Shown here one piece after another: positions 8,340 through 17,927 of a stretch of DNA of 48,496 nucleotides. The translations under genes were made by a program, and so were the position numbers. The stretch's first letter is position 1; each line of letters starts with the position of its first letter. The notes under the pieces were generated by a model. That model was not told where the DNA came from. It saw only the letters and a program-made list of their open reading frames with translations, and did not search any database. The stretch covers positions 1 through 48,496 of the forward strand of contig JALFCW010000058.1 of assembly GCA_022771625.1 (NCBI GenBank), given 5' to 3'. Source of the DNA: Prevotella sp. (GTDB taxonomy: Bacteria > Bacteroidota > Bacteroidia > Bacteroidales > Bacteroidaceae).

Positions 8340-9346
8340 TGAGATATAAGATACTTGACCGCTGTTTCAGCGACTTCTCCCGAAAGTATGAGATTGACGA
8401 CCTCTTGCAGATTGTCAATGAGGTGCTTTATGATGTGGATGGCAGTATGGTCAGCATTCGTCAGATACGCGATGACATCAGGAACATGCGTGACCGAATG
8501 ACCTATAATGCCCCAATCAAAGCATACCAGTATGATGGCAAGAAATGCTACTATCGTTATTCTGAGCCAGACTTCACCATATTCAATAATGAACTTTCGG
8601 CAGAGGAAGTGGCTTCACTGCGTTCCACAATCGACTTGCTCAGCCGTTTTCGTGGAGTGCCGAGCAATGCGTGGCTGGAGGACGTAATATCCAATCTCGA
8701 AATACGTTTCGGAGTGCGACCAAATACCGAGAACATAGTGTCTTTTGATAGTAATGACCTTTTGAAGGGAACTGAGTTTTTGGGTGAGCTAATAGATGCA
8801 GCAATAAACCATCAGCCGTTGAATGTAGAATATCGCACATTTGCCGGAAACGAGCGGACCACTATTATTCATCCCTATCATATTAAGCAGTTCAACAATC
8901 GTTGGTTTATCATAGGACTGCAAGAAGGTAGCCATGGAAACTATATCACCAATAAGGCACTCGACCGCATAGTGAAGATATCACGAGCCAATGTACCTTT
9001 CATCCCGAATACCAATATTGACTTCAACGAATATTTCAAGGACATAATTGGTGTCACCTTACCAGAAGACCATCCCGAGCTAGAAGAAGTACTGTTGAAG
9101 TTTGATGATGCTCGCTTCCCCTACGTTGTCAACAAACCTATTCATCCCTCACAGGAGACGGCAGATGACAAGGAGCATATCATCAGGCTGAGAGTCCGTC
9201 CCAACAAGGAACTCGAAGCAAGGATATTCTCTTATGGAAATCAAGTGGAAGTGCTAAAACCAGAGTGGTTGAGGCGGCAAATAGCGGAAAAATTAGGAGA
9301 GATATTGAAAAAGTATTCATCTGTGCAGGAAGACTGCAACATATAA
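8315..9346 (+). CDS. WYL-domain transcriptional regulator
   Basis: This is a 343-residue regulator. The N-terminal part (about residues 1-75) is consistent with a winged helix. The WYL domain lies at about 165-215, with the conserved HPYHIKQFNNRWFIIGL segment. A C-terminal beta-rich WCX-like part follows and ends in a LRRQIAEKLGEILKKY helix. WYL proteins of this kind (BrxR/CapW class) sense a ligand, often nucleic acid or nucleotide, and repress phage-defence operons until infection. It is the first gene after the promoter at 8258-8289 and is followed 19 bases later by a methyltransferase-like gene, so it probably controls the whole operon. Confidence 0.85.
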   Translation: MPTNKNAQLRYKILDRCFSDFSRKYEIDDLLQIVNEVLYDVDGSMVSIRQIRDDIRNMRDRMTYNAPIKAYQYDGKKCYYRYSEPDFTIFNNELSAEEVASLRSTIDLLSRFRGVPSNAWLEDVISNLEIRFGVRPNTENIVSFDSNDLLKGTEFLGELIDAAINHQPLNVEYRTFAGNERTTIIHPYHIKQFNNRWFIIGLQEGSHGNYITNKALDRIVKISRANVPFIPNTNIDFNEYFKDIIGVTLPEDHPELEEVLLKFDDARFPYVVNKPIHPSQETADDKEHIIRLRVRPNKELEARIFSYGNQVEVLKPEWLRRQIAEKLGEILKKYSSVQEDCNI

Positions 9347-9365
9347 CTGTAAATTAGCACGCGAA

Positions 9366-10499
9366 ATGATGAAAAGAGAAGCAGACATAAGTGAGAACCA
9401 ACTCCTCGTCAGCTATGGAGAGAAGGTTTGTATGAATCTCCTCAAAGACCATACCACCCAGCAGAATATCTATTGGGCCACCGACTCTTATGCCGACTTG
9501 GGAGAGGAGTTCACTTTCTTTGCTCCCATAACGCTCGACAAGATTACATCATATATATCAGATGAAGGTGTTGTGGCGACTAAAGAGCAATACGATGCCA
9601 TCATCAAACAAACGCCAGAAGCAAGACTCTGCTATCAGGAGATGATACGCCCACGTGCTGTCAAGTCGAAACAGGAACAGACACAGCGTGCCAAAGACAA
9701 GGCCGAGGTGTTTACTCCTGCATGGATATGCAACGCCCAAAACAACCTCATCGACGAGGCGTGGTTTGGCAGGAAGGAAGGGCTCTTCAATGCCCCTGAT
9801 CCCAACGACCCTCACAAGTGGATAAACAACGAAGAGAAGATACTCTTCCCCGAGGGCAAGACATGGCAGGACTATGTGGCCGACATGCGCCTGGAGATTA
9901 CCTGTGGCGAGGCGCCTTATCTTTGCAACAGATATGATGCTGTCACTGGAGAGTATAATCAGGATGTAAAGTATCGTATAGGAATGCTCGATCGCAAGCT
10001 GCGTATTGTATCTGAAAACACCAAGGACTCTAAGGAATGGATTCTTTGGGCAAAAGTGGCATTAAGGTCAACCTACGGATTTGAATGGCAGGGCGACAAC
10101 CTTCTCCTTGCCCGTGAAGCCCTCTTCTTCACCTTTGAGGAACACTACATCGCCCAGTTCGGGGAAAAGAAGTTCAATCAGAACAAGATGCGCATGATGC
10201 CGGGAGCCGCCTATATTATTTCGTGGAATGTGTGGCAGATGGATGGACTTACATACGGACTTCCAGGTTATCAGCCGTTCGTTGAAGAGAAAAGAGACAA
10301 ATACGTGCAATTATCCCTTTTCTCCGGCGATACTAAAGAAGAGAAACGAAAGCCTTCGCCCCACGAACGGTTCTGTCTGATAAAGGACTTTCTCGATGGG
10401 GTGAACATTCACAAGGCGACGCTCTGCTCTAAGGATTTCCATGACCAAAGTGCCCCGAAACAGACTTTCGAGTCAATAGTAAACAAAACTCAACAATAA
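9366..10499 (+). CDS. Methyltransferase-like restriction-modification subunit
   Basis: This 377-residue protein has the look of an N6-adenine methyltransferase module but not all of its motifs. KAEVFTPAWICN (about residues 118-129) matches the motif X region (K-x-x-x-FTP), RLEITCGEAPYL matches motif I, and GDNLLLAREALFFTF resembles the downstream Asn-Leu-x-x-Ala-Arg segment of Eco57I-type enzymes. I find no NPPY or DPPY catalytic motif IV. The next gene, 17 bases downstream, does contain NPPY. The pair may therefore form one enzyme from two chains, or this may be a non-catalytic partner. Substrate and sequence specificity are unknown. Confidence 0.7.
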   Translation: MMKREADISENQLLVSYGEKVCMNLLKDHTTQQNIYWATDSYADLGEEFTFFAPITLDKITSYISDEGVVATKEQYDAIIKQTPEARLCYQEMIRPRAVKSKQEQTQRAKDKAEVFTPAWICNAQNNLIDEAWFGRKEGLFNAPDPNDPHKWINNEEKILFPEGKTWQDYVADMRLEITCGEAPYLCNRYDAVTGEYNQDVKYRIGMLDRKLRIVSENTKDSKEWILWAKVALRSTYGFEWQGDNLLLAREALFFTFEEHYIAQFGEKKFNQNKMRMMPGAAYIISWNVWQMDGLTYGLPGYQPFVEEKRDKYVQLSLFSGDTKEEKRKPSPHERFCLIKDFLDGVNIHKATLCSKDFHDQSAPKQTFESIVNKTQQ

Positions 10500-10516
10500 T
10501 TATAAACGCTACTTCT

Positions 10517-13500
10517 ATGGACAATACATTCAACACATTAGAAGAGATACAGACGGCATTTGGCCAATCTGCTTCTGACGACGGGCGGATAACGCTTCGA
10601 GTGGAACAACGGAAAGCCATCGACAATGCCAAAGCCCAGTTCTGCAAGCGTAGTGGCAGTAAGGCTTCCGGCTATCAATGGACTGTGCAGCCGAAATATG
10701 CTCAGTATCTGTGGAATGCCAAGATGCGCTTCGGCAAGACACTGTGTGCCTTGCAGCTTGCAAGGGAGATGGATGTAAAGCGTACCCTCATCGTCACCCA
10801 TCGACCTGTGGTTAGTGAGAGTTGGGGAACTGACTTTAAAAACGTTGTGACCGACAGAATAACAGGCAATGACAATCAAAGGGACAAATGGGACTTCGGT
10901 ACGCTCTTTGATGATGAGCAGCACGACAAGCGGAAGTACTACGACTTGGAGAAGTTTGCCAATCGGAGCAACGACAACCACTATGTTTTCTTCGTGTCGA
11001 TGCAATATCTCCGGCTCTCGGAGCTTGTCAACATCAAGACACAGGTCAAGAACAAGGACAAGCATGATGACTCAAGTGGTCATAATCCGGCAAAGGAGAA
11101 TGAGAAGCTGAAGGCAGACATCCTCAACACCGACTGGGACTTGGTGGTTATCGACGAGGCACACGAGGGAACACGCACTGCCCTTGGCAAGCGCGTTATT
11201 GATGAGTTTCTGAAGAAGGAAAAGACAAAGATGCTCCACCTCTCCGGCACTCCTTTCAACCTGTATGAAGACTTCGAGGAAAAAGAAATCTTCACCTGGG
11301 ACTATGTCTCTGAGCAACAGGCAAAGCTTGAATGGGGCATTCAGCATCCCGATGAGCCCAACCCATACGCCGAACTGCCGCAGATGAAGATTTTCACCTA
11401 CGACATTACCCGCAACATCCAGAATGTAGTAGATCATGACGGAATATTCACCTTCAACGAGTTTCTGCGCACATGGACTGGCAACCCCAAGGCCGACAAT
11501 GCCCAAATGCCGGAAGGAGCCAAGGGACGTTTTGTGCATGAGGAGGAAGTGAAGCAGTTTCTCCAACTACTCTGCACCAAGGACGACACAAATAATTTTC
11601 CGTTCTCTACCAATGACTATCGTCGTATGTTCCGCCACACGCTTTGGGTGGTGACTCATGTTGACGAGGCTGCTGCCCTGACGCAGCTCTTGCGTGAGCA
11701 TCCCGTATTCAAGCGTTTCGACATTGTCAACGTGGCAGGCAAGGGCGACATTGACGAGCAGAGCGACAATGCCCTCGATGCAGTGAACAAGGCTATTGGT
11801 AGCATGCCCGAGAAGACCAGCACTATTACCATCTCATGTGGCCGTCTGACAACAGGAGTTACCGTGCGCCCATGGTCGGCTGTGCTCTACCTAAAGGGAG
11901 GCGACAGTGCTGCCACCTATATGCAGACCATCTTCCGAGTGCAGTCGCCCTACAAGACTGCCGACGGCAAGATGAAGACCACCTGCTATGTGTTTGACTT
12001 TGCGCCCGACCGCACACTGAAGATTGTGGCAGAGACAGCTAAGTTCTCTTCCATGGCAAAGGCCAAGGAGAAGAAGGATGCTGAAGGCGAGGAAGAGAAG
12101 ACACAGGAGATGCGCGACAAGGAGACAGTGCGCGACTTTATAGAGCTGTGCCCCGTGCTTTCGATGGAGGGAGGAAAGATGAGTCCGATGGACGTCAATG
12201 CCATCTACAAGCAACTTGAGAATGTGTTCATCGACCGTCTGGTGCGCAAGGGCTTCGATGATCCTTGTCTCTACAACCAAGACGAGCTCAACAAGATAGA
12301 CAAGGACATTGTCAACCACATAGGCGAGAACGGCGGTCAGGCTCCCGACGAGAAACGCAAGGATGCCAAGAAGGTTATCGATCTCAGCCACATGAGCGAG
12401 GAAGAGCGAGCCGAATATGAGGAGAGCATCCGCCGCAAGAAAGCTGAGGCTGCCGAACGTGCGAAGAAGAAGGCACAGAAGGACGAGCAGTTTAAGAAGC
12501 AATGGGAGGAATGGACTGAGGAGCAGCGTGAGGAATGGTTGCGGAAAGAGGCTGAACGACTTGCTCGCAACGAGCAGCTGAAGAAGGCTCGTGAGGAGTT
12601 CAAAGCCCGAATGACCAACATCCGAGGCATTGCCCTGCGCATACCGCTGCTGATGTATGGTGGTGCTGATGCGGGCGACCCGAAGGACGACCTCACTGTT
12701 GATAACTTCACCCGAAAGATTAAGGACGAGTCGTGGGCGGAGTTCATGCCCAAGGGCATATCGAAGGAAGACTTCAACAAGATACGCAAGTGTTTCAATG
12801 CCACTCGCTTTGAGGAGGCTGGCAAGAAATACCGTGCCCTCACCCGTGAGGCAGACTTTATGCATGTAGATGACCGCATTCGTCAGATAGCGGAGATATT
12901 CTCTTACTTCCGCAATCCCGACAAGGAAACAGTACTTACCCCATGGCGTGTGGTGAATATGCACATGAGCGATACTATTGGCGGCTGGTGCTGGTATGAC
13001 GAGACCTTCGACGAGAAGACTGGTCAGCTCGACACTCCACGCCTTGTTGACCAGGGCGACGTTACCCGTCAGCTCTTCGACAATGTTGACCTTGCAGGTG
13101 AGGTGCAGACGAAGATACTGGAGATTAATTCCAAGACCGGTCTCTATCCTTTATATGTTACCTATTCGCTCTACCGCCGTCGCCTTGAGGAATATATCAA
13201 GGCAAAGTGCATCGACCCTGCCACCATCAGTGTGCTGGAGGAGCAAGTGGTGTGGGACGACATCGTGCGCGACAACATGTATGTCATCTGCAACACCCCA
13301 ATGGCTGTGGGTATCACTCGCCGCACGCTCTTCGGCTTCCGTAACGTTGACCGAAAGGCAAATATCAAGAACGAACAATTAATAACTCGCGCTTCCTCCG
13401 ACCAAGAGGCTCTTGTCAATGACCTCAAGTCTGTCGGATTCTGGAAGGACAATAAAAGCAAACAAATGATAAAGTTTAATGCAGTGGTGGGGAATCCGCC

Positions 13501-14476
13501 GTATCAGATGGGAATAAACAAAGAACCTGCATATCATTATTTTATCGATTTAGGTCGATATATTAGTGCAATTGGAACTACAATCCATCCAGCGAGATTC
13601 TTGTTCAATGCAGGGAAAACACCTACAGAATGGAATGAAAAAATGCTTCATGATGAACATTATACAGTAATAAAGTACTGGAGTAATCCTGAAGAAGTTT
13701 TTGAAAATGTAGAAATTAAGGGCGGTGTTGCTATTACAATGTGGAATGAGGGTTATTCTTATGGTGAAATCGGATCTTTTATGAAATATCCTGAAATATC
13801 GCAGATTAAAGAAAAGGTAATGGGTGAACAATTTGTTTCTTTTGCAGATTTAGTTTATCCCCGTGATTTATATCGTTTGACAGAAACACTATATAAAGAA
13901 AACGAGTGGGCAAAAGAAAGACCAAGTAAGGGGCACAAGTTTGATTTAGGAACAAATGCATTTGACTTATTTCCAGAGCTATTTTCTACAAATGCTCAAA
14001 ATGTAGAATATGCAGCAATTATAGGTCGAATTAATAACGAACGTATACAAAAGTATATCAAGAAATCATATATTAGAATACCTGATAACTTTGAATATTA
14101 TAAAGTTTTTGTTGCTAAAGCAAACGGAAATGGAAAGTTAGGAGAAGAGTTATCCTCTCCATTTGTTGCCAAACCTAATGAAGGTTCAACAACAACATTC
14201 CTTAGCATAGGAAAGTTTGATACAGAAAAAGAAGCAACCTCTTGTCTCAAATATATAAAAACTAAGTTTGCCCGTTTAATGCTTGGCATTCTAAAAGTAA
14301 CACAAGATAATCCTAGAGATGTCTGGAAATTCGTCCCCCTCCAGGACTTCACCTCCACCTCCGACATCGACTGGAGTCAGAGCATTTCTGACATCGACCG
14401 CCAGTTATACGCCAAGTATGGCTTGTCGGACGAAGAGATAGCCTTCATAGAGAAGATGATCAAGCCGATGGAGTGA
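10517..14476 (+). CDS. SF2 helicase fused to Eco57I-type DNA methyltransferase
   Basis: This 1319-residue protein resembles single-chain restriction-modification enzymes. The N-terminal half is a superfamily 2 helicase: motif I MRFGKT (residues 70-75) and DEAH (213-216), followed by a SGTPFNLYEDF motif III region. A long charged helix spans about residues 625-698. A methyltransferase region follows, with motif I-like ILEINSKTGLYPLY (from residue 867) and motif IV NPPY (993-996), typical of N6-adenine methylation. The C-terminal part from about 1000 to 1270 should be the DNA target-recognition region. That stretch is much AT-richer than the rest of the gene (20 G/C in the 60 bases from 13741 against 34 in the 60 bases from 12541), suggesting a swapped specificity module. 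A separate nuclease is probably needed; the next gene encodes an HNH protein. Confidence 0.8.
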   Translation: MDNTFNTLEEIQTAFGQSASDDGRITLRVEQRKAIDNAKAQFCKRSGSKASGYQWTVQPKYAQYLWNAKMRFGKTLCALQLAREMDVKRTLIVTHRPVVSESWGTDFKNVVTDRITGNDNQRDKWDFGTLFDDEQHDKRKYYDLEKFANRSNDNHYVFFVSMQYLRLSELVNIKTQVKNKDKHDDSSGHNPAKENEKLKADILNTDWDLVVIDEAHEGTRTALGKRVIDEFLKKEKTKMLHLSGTPFNLYEDFEEKEIFTWDYVSEQQAKLEWGIQHPDEPNPYAELPQMKIFTYDITRNIQNVVDHDGIFTFNEFLRTWTGNPKADNAQMPEGAKGRFVHEEEVKQFLQLLCTKDDTNNFPFSTNDYRRMFRHTLWVVTHVDEAAALTQLLREHPVFKRFDIVNVAGKGDIDEQSDNALDAVNKAIGSMPEKTSTITISCGRLTTGVTVRPWSAVLYLKGGDSAATYMQTIFRVQSPYKTADGKMKTTCYVFDFAPDRTLKIVAETAKFSSMAKAKEKKDAEGEEEKTQEMRDKETVRDFIELCPVLSMEGGKMSPMDVNAIYKQLENVFIDRLVRKGFDDPCLYNQDELNKIDKDIVNHIGENGGQAPDEKRKDAKKVIDLSHMSEEERAEYEESIRRKKAEAAERAKKKAQKDEQFKKQWEEWTEEQREEWLRKEAERLARNEQLKKAREEFKARMTNIRGIALRIPLLMYGGADAGDPKDDLTVDNFTRKIKDESWAEFMPKGISKEDFNKIRKCFNATRFEEAGKKYRALTREADFMHVDDRIRQIAEIFSYFRNPDKETVLTPWRVVNMHMSDTIGGWCWYDETFDEKTGQLDTPRLVDQGDVTRQLFDNVDLAGEVQTKILEINSKTGLYPLYVTYSLYRRRLEEYIKAKCIDPATISVLEEQVVWDDIVRDNMYVICNTPMAVGITRRTLFGFRNVDRKANIKNEQLITRASSDQEALVNDLKSVGFWKDNKSKQMIKFNAVVGNPPYQMGINKEPAYHYFIDLGRYISAIGTTIHPARFLFNAGKTPTEWNEKMLHDEHYTVIKYWSNPEEVFENVEIKGGVAITMWNEGYSYGEIGSFMKYPEISQIKEKVMGEQFVSFADLVYPRDLYRLTETLYKENEWAKERPSKGHKFDLGTNAFDLFPELFSTNAQNVEYAAIIGRINNERIQKYIKKSYIRIPDNFEYYKVFVAKANGNGKLGEELSSPFVAKPNEGSTTTFLSIGKFDTEKEATSCLKYIKTKFARLMLGILKVTQDNPRDVWKFVPLQDFTSTSDIDWSQSISDIDRQLYAKYGLSDEEIAFIEKMIKPME

Positions 14477-14550
14477 GCGCATTGAATACGGATTCTTCTG
14501 ATTCAACTGATGAGGAGTCGTAAGAAGACGTAAGAATGACGACATATAAA

Positions 14551-14590
14551 GGGTCACAGGGACAGGCACCTCTGATTCGCAAGAATGATA
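14551..14590. repeat. Dispersed repeat R1 (copy 2 of 3)
   Basis: The core GGGACAGGCACCTCTGATTC differs at one base from copies at 6031-6069 and 37624-37657. It lies in the 133-base gap between the helicase-methyltransferase and HNH genes, the widest gap inside the operon. A CGTAAGAATGAC motif just upstream (14529-14540) echoes the repeat's tail. The gap may mark a joint where gene modules were fused. Confidence 0.8.
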
Positions 14591-14609
14591 TATAAATGGT
14601 AGAGAATAG

Positions 14610-15377
14610 ATGGCAAAGAAACAGACATTAGTGACAGCAGAAATGCTTCGGGAAGCATATATAGCCAACCTTGAAGCAAAGCGCAAGACAAATGCGGTGG
14701 CAATAGCCGACTTCACCGAGAGGGAGTTGGCAGATTTCATACGCCAATATGCTGACTTTCGATTTAAGAGCGTCTTTGAGGAGCTGGATCACAACTACTA
14801 TGACCGGGTGCGTGAGAAGATTGCCACCAATGGCGAGATGCGAACAGCTGACAAGGAAGCTGACAATATGTATTCTTTCCATCTGAAACAATGGACGAGC
14901 TTCTTGGAGTCGAAAGCATTCAAGGAACTGTTCAAGAAGAAGAGGTCTTCGGACGACAAGCCTAAGGCAACAGTCACGGCAGAGCCAGCAAAGCTTTTGG
15001 CTTCGCCTTTCAGAGAAGAGACTGAGGGTGAGCGCAAGCACATTGTAAAGGAGACGGAGGTGGTGCGCCGCAACCCCCAGTTGCGCCAGCAGTGCATTGA
15101 GAGGTATGGCTACCAGTGTCAGTGTTGTGGCATGAACTTCGCGGAACTTTATGGTGAGGAACTTGGTGCCAACTTCATTGAGGTGCATCATCTTAAGCCA
15201 ATTTCGACATACGAGGAGGATGGAATACCTGAGAACTTTCTGGAAAATCTCGTGCCGCTATGCAGCAATTGTCACTCGATGATACACCATATTAAGGATT
15301 CCGAGCATCCGCTACGTGATCTTCGTGAGGCTTATCGAGGGATCAAACAAGAAATATCCAAATGGAAAGAAGACTGA
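14610..15377 (+). CDS. HNH endonuclease
   Basis: This 255-residue protein has an unrecognised, charged helical N-terminal half (about 1-140) and a C-terminal HNH nuclease. The HNH part shows two cysteine pairs that would hold a structural zinc (C170/C173 and C218/C221) around EVHHLKP (HH at 193-194) and a CHSMIHH end. The layout is that of HNH proteins linked to restriction. Its stop overlaps the start of the next gene by 16 bases, indicating translational coupling. It could be the cleaving subunit for the methyltransferase-helicase pair, or an equivalent of the ZorE nuclease of type II Zorya, but ZorE similarity outside the HNH motif was not seen. Confidence 0.8.
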   Translation: MAKKQTLVTAEMLREAYIANLEAKRKTNAVAIADFTERELADFIRQYADFRFKSVFEELDHNYYDRVREKIATNGEMRTADKEADNMYSFHLKQWTSFLESKAFKELFKKKRSSDDKPKATVTAEPAKLLASPFREETEGERKHIVKETEVVRRNPQLRQQCIERYGYQCQCCGMNFAELYGEELGANFIEVHHLKPISTYEEDGIPENFLENLVPLCSNCHSMIHHIKDSEHPLRDLREAYRGIKQEISKWKED

Positions 15378-17914
15378 AAGACAAAATTGAACAACTCGAC
15401 ATCAGTCAGCCATACGTATGGCGGCTGCGACTGTCAGAAACCGACTTCACTGCGCTCGAAGCCGAGTTGAATGTTGTCGCCAGAAGTCAAGATTGCCAAG
15501 CATTGGCAAGCGAGGAGAATGCTAAGGCTACTGTTGTCTATATGGCTGAATGGTATAAACGAAGGTATCAGAGAGGTAATAAATGCGACCTCGTGGATGG
15601 TCTCGACCTTGAAACCCTATGGACGAACGCTGGTATCAGCAAGAAACGCTACCTGTATAGAGACGATAACGGCAACAAGCGTTGGCTCTACTCCATCTAT
15701 GTGTTGGGAGGTTTGGCAATAAAACATGAACTGGGCAGGAACGACAACATGAAGTTTCTGAAAGGACTTTGCCGTATATATCATGGCGAGAACTATACGT
15801 TGGAGAATCTGGACGATGCATCGAGAGCTGTGGCATTCCGTGAGAGCATCAAGCGGCAGCACTCCCTCTACGAATACATGAAGGAGATATTAAATGGCGA
15901 ACTACCTTTCGATGCCGCTGACCTGAAGGATGAGACTTCAGACGTGAACCGCTTCGTTGCCACCATCAAAGCTGCCAATGACGAGATTTTGCGACAGAAG
16001 TTCCGTTTAGAGTGGGCTGTGACTTTCTCTCCCGACTATGGCAGTATGACCCGTAGGCTGAATATATGGTTGAAGCCAGAGGAAGTGGGCGGCGGTCTGC
16101 ATCAGTATCTGCGGTATGACAGGGTACATCTGTGGGGAGTGCCTCATCCCGAAAATCAGCAACACCTATTTATATATATAAGGTTTAAGGACGGCGACAA
16201 AGTGGTGGGACAATCATTAGATGAGCGTCCTCTTATCACTTATCTGAACCATGGCGTAAATGACTTTGTCGCCTTCGGAGTGGAAAAGGGAGTACAGATA
16301 AAACATATTCCCACATGCCGTTTCACACGGATAGAAATCATCGTGAAAGACGATGAAGGCAATGAATACTTGGCTCAGACGCTGGACACCACCGAGTGGC
16401 TGCAGCTTTGGAGGCAAGGCGGCTATGGTGACACATGGACTTCAACACGCAACGATCAGAAAGAGACTGCATTGCTCTTCTCTAACCGTTGCCGACTGAA
16501 GGACGCTGCAATGGTTGATACAGTAAGCCGCAAGCCCTTTCGTGACCAAAAGACTGGCGTGAGCGAGACATGGAACTGGATGTATATCTACGACTCCGTG
16601 ACATTCCTTGATGAGCACGGTAGGGAAATAAGTCTATATAACCGTAATGGCTATGACCAAGTGACAACCCGTCTCTACACTGACATCATATTCTATGTGT
16701 CGGGAGGCAAGGTAAAGCACCGCTATTTGGACGATCCCGACATCAGCGATGAATATTCGGAAGACGAACTTCCAGTGATATTCGGACAGAAAGACATCAT
16801 AGTGCGCCACTTCCTGACCAAGGATGATATCCGAAATGCCAGACCGGAGAGCGACATAAAGGCAGAGCAAATAGAATACAAGACAGAAAGCGGACGCTAC
16901 AAGGAATGGACAAGCATAGACGAACCTACATACGGTGAGGTGACGCTGAGAGTGACAATAAAGGGGAAACCCTATCTGCTTACAGTAGCTTACCTGCCAG
17001 GACTAAATATAGAGCAACCCATCTGGAGAGACTATGAGCATACGCTTGTATGCTATCGAGGGCTTGACAAACAGGAACTCGAGAAGCAGGACGAGATACC
17101 GATGGACGGGCAAATGCTCAATCCTACCATTACTATACAATATGGCGAAGACTCCGACCACTATATAGTAGAAGTCTACCGCCCCACACTCATTAAGGAG
17201 GTTTTGCTTGATGGCGAGATTATCCAATATTTGCGGGGAGACGAAATGTTGCATCTGCCCTATATCTTCAAGAAACACGTTATACTGAACGACTTCAGCG
17301 AGCAAGGCTATCAGTCATACGACTGTAAAGACCTTGGAAGCATTTACAGAAAAGACCTGATTGACATAGAGCATAACCCGAGTGTGGGAATGGCAGCCCT
17401 TGCAGCATGGGATGCTGATTGTAACTATGCAGGGAAACTACTTGATGCCATGGCTCCCGACAGTCTGACCGTATGCTTTGGGAGAGCTAAAGATGATGCT
17501 ATTTGGGAAGGTCAGGAAGCTCTCTTGTGGGACTACGATTGCGAGAAAGAGCCCATGGCTACCTGTCCCGACGCAATTCCTGAATTTGGAATCATATTCC
17601 AGAATCTCAGCAATGACAAGAATCTGGTATGCAACTTCCCCATACTGCAAGATGATGACCCGTGGGGATTTGATGATGTTGACTGTTCTATCGTCAAGTG
17701 CTTCGAGGTGGCCAATGAGACAGAAACCTATTTCTTCCTGATGAAACCTCTGAGGGATATGAGACAGGATGAAATCATCCCTGAACTATACCGGCCTCTG
17801 CTCTGCAAGAGAGAAGGCAAACTCACTGACAAGGATAAGGAAGGGCTTGTTCGTCTGGGCGAAGAATTTGGTTTTGACTGGCAAGCACACAAGATAAGTT
17901 TTGATAACGATTAA
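15362..17914 (+). CDS. DruH-like (STY4851/ECs_5259-type) protein
   Basis: This is an 850-residue protein with no enzymatic motif that I recognise. An N-terminal YMAEWYKRRY segment (about residues 59-68) recalls the AEWWRRRY-type motif of the STY4851/ECs_5259 family, which as DruH accompanies the DruE helicase in type III Druantia. This similarity is from memory and was not aligned. The rest is rich in beta-strand-like alternation and acidic residues. The start ATG lies inside the end of the HNH gene (16-base overlap), and the helicase gene begins 13 bases after its stop. The position immediately upstream of a DruE-type helicase supports the reading. Its biochemical role is unknown. Confidence 0.55.
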   Translation: MERRLKDKIEQLDISQPYVWRLRLSETDFTALEAELNVVARSQDCQALASEENAKATVVYMAEWYKRRYQRGNKCDLVDGLDLETLWTNAGISKKRYLYRDDNGNKRWLYSIYVLGGLAIKHELGRNDNMKFLKGLCRIYHGENYTLENLDDASRAVAFRESIKRQHSLYEYMKEILNGELPFDAADLKDETSDVNRFVATIKAANDEILRQKFRLEWAVTFSPDYGSMTRRLNIWLKPEEVGGGLHQYLRYDRVHLWGVPHPENQQHLFIYIRFKDGDKVVGQSLDERPLITYLNHGVNDFVAFGVEKGVQIKHIPTCRFTRIEIIVKDDEGNEYLAQTLDTTEWLQLWRQGGYGDTWTSTRNDQKETALLFSNRCRLKDAAMVDTVSRKPFRDQKTGVSETWNWMYIYDSVTFLDEHGREISLYNRNGYDQVTTRLYTDIIFYVSGGKVKHRYLDDPDISDEYSEDELPVIFGQKDIIVRHFLTKDDIRNARPESDIKAEQIEYKTESGRYKEWTSIDEPTYGEVTLRVTIKGKPYLLTVAYLPGLNIEQPIWRDYEHTLVCYRGLDKQELEKQDEIPMDGQMLNPTITIQYGEDSDHYIVEVYRPTLIKEVLLDGEIIQYLRGDEMLHLPYIFKKHVILNDFSEQGYQSYDCKDLGSIYRKDLIDIEHNPSVGMAALAAWDADCNYAGKLLDAMAPDSLTVCFGRAKDDAIWEGQEALLWDYDCEKEPMATCPDAIPEFGIIFQNLSNDKNLVCNFPILQDDDPWGFDDVDCSIVKCFEVANETETYFFLMKPLRDMRQDEIIPELYRPLLCKREGKLTDKDKEGLVRLGEEFGFDWQAHKISFDND

Positions 17915-17927
17915 TGACAATAAATAT

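Noticed and set aside
11891..12964. Minus-strand open frame of 357 residues inside the helicase-methyltransferase gene
   Set aside because: The leucine-rich sequence is the antisense of a charged-helix coding region; the plus strand carries clear helicase and methyltransferase motifs.
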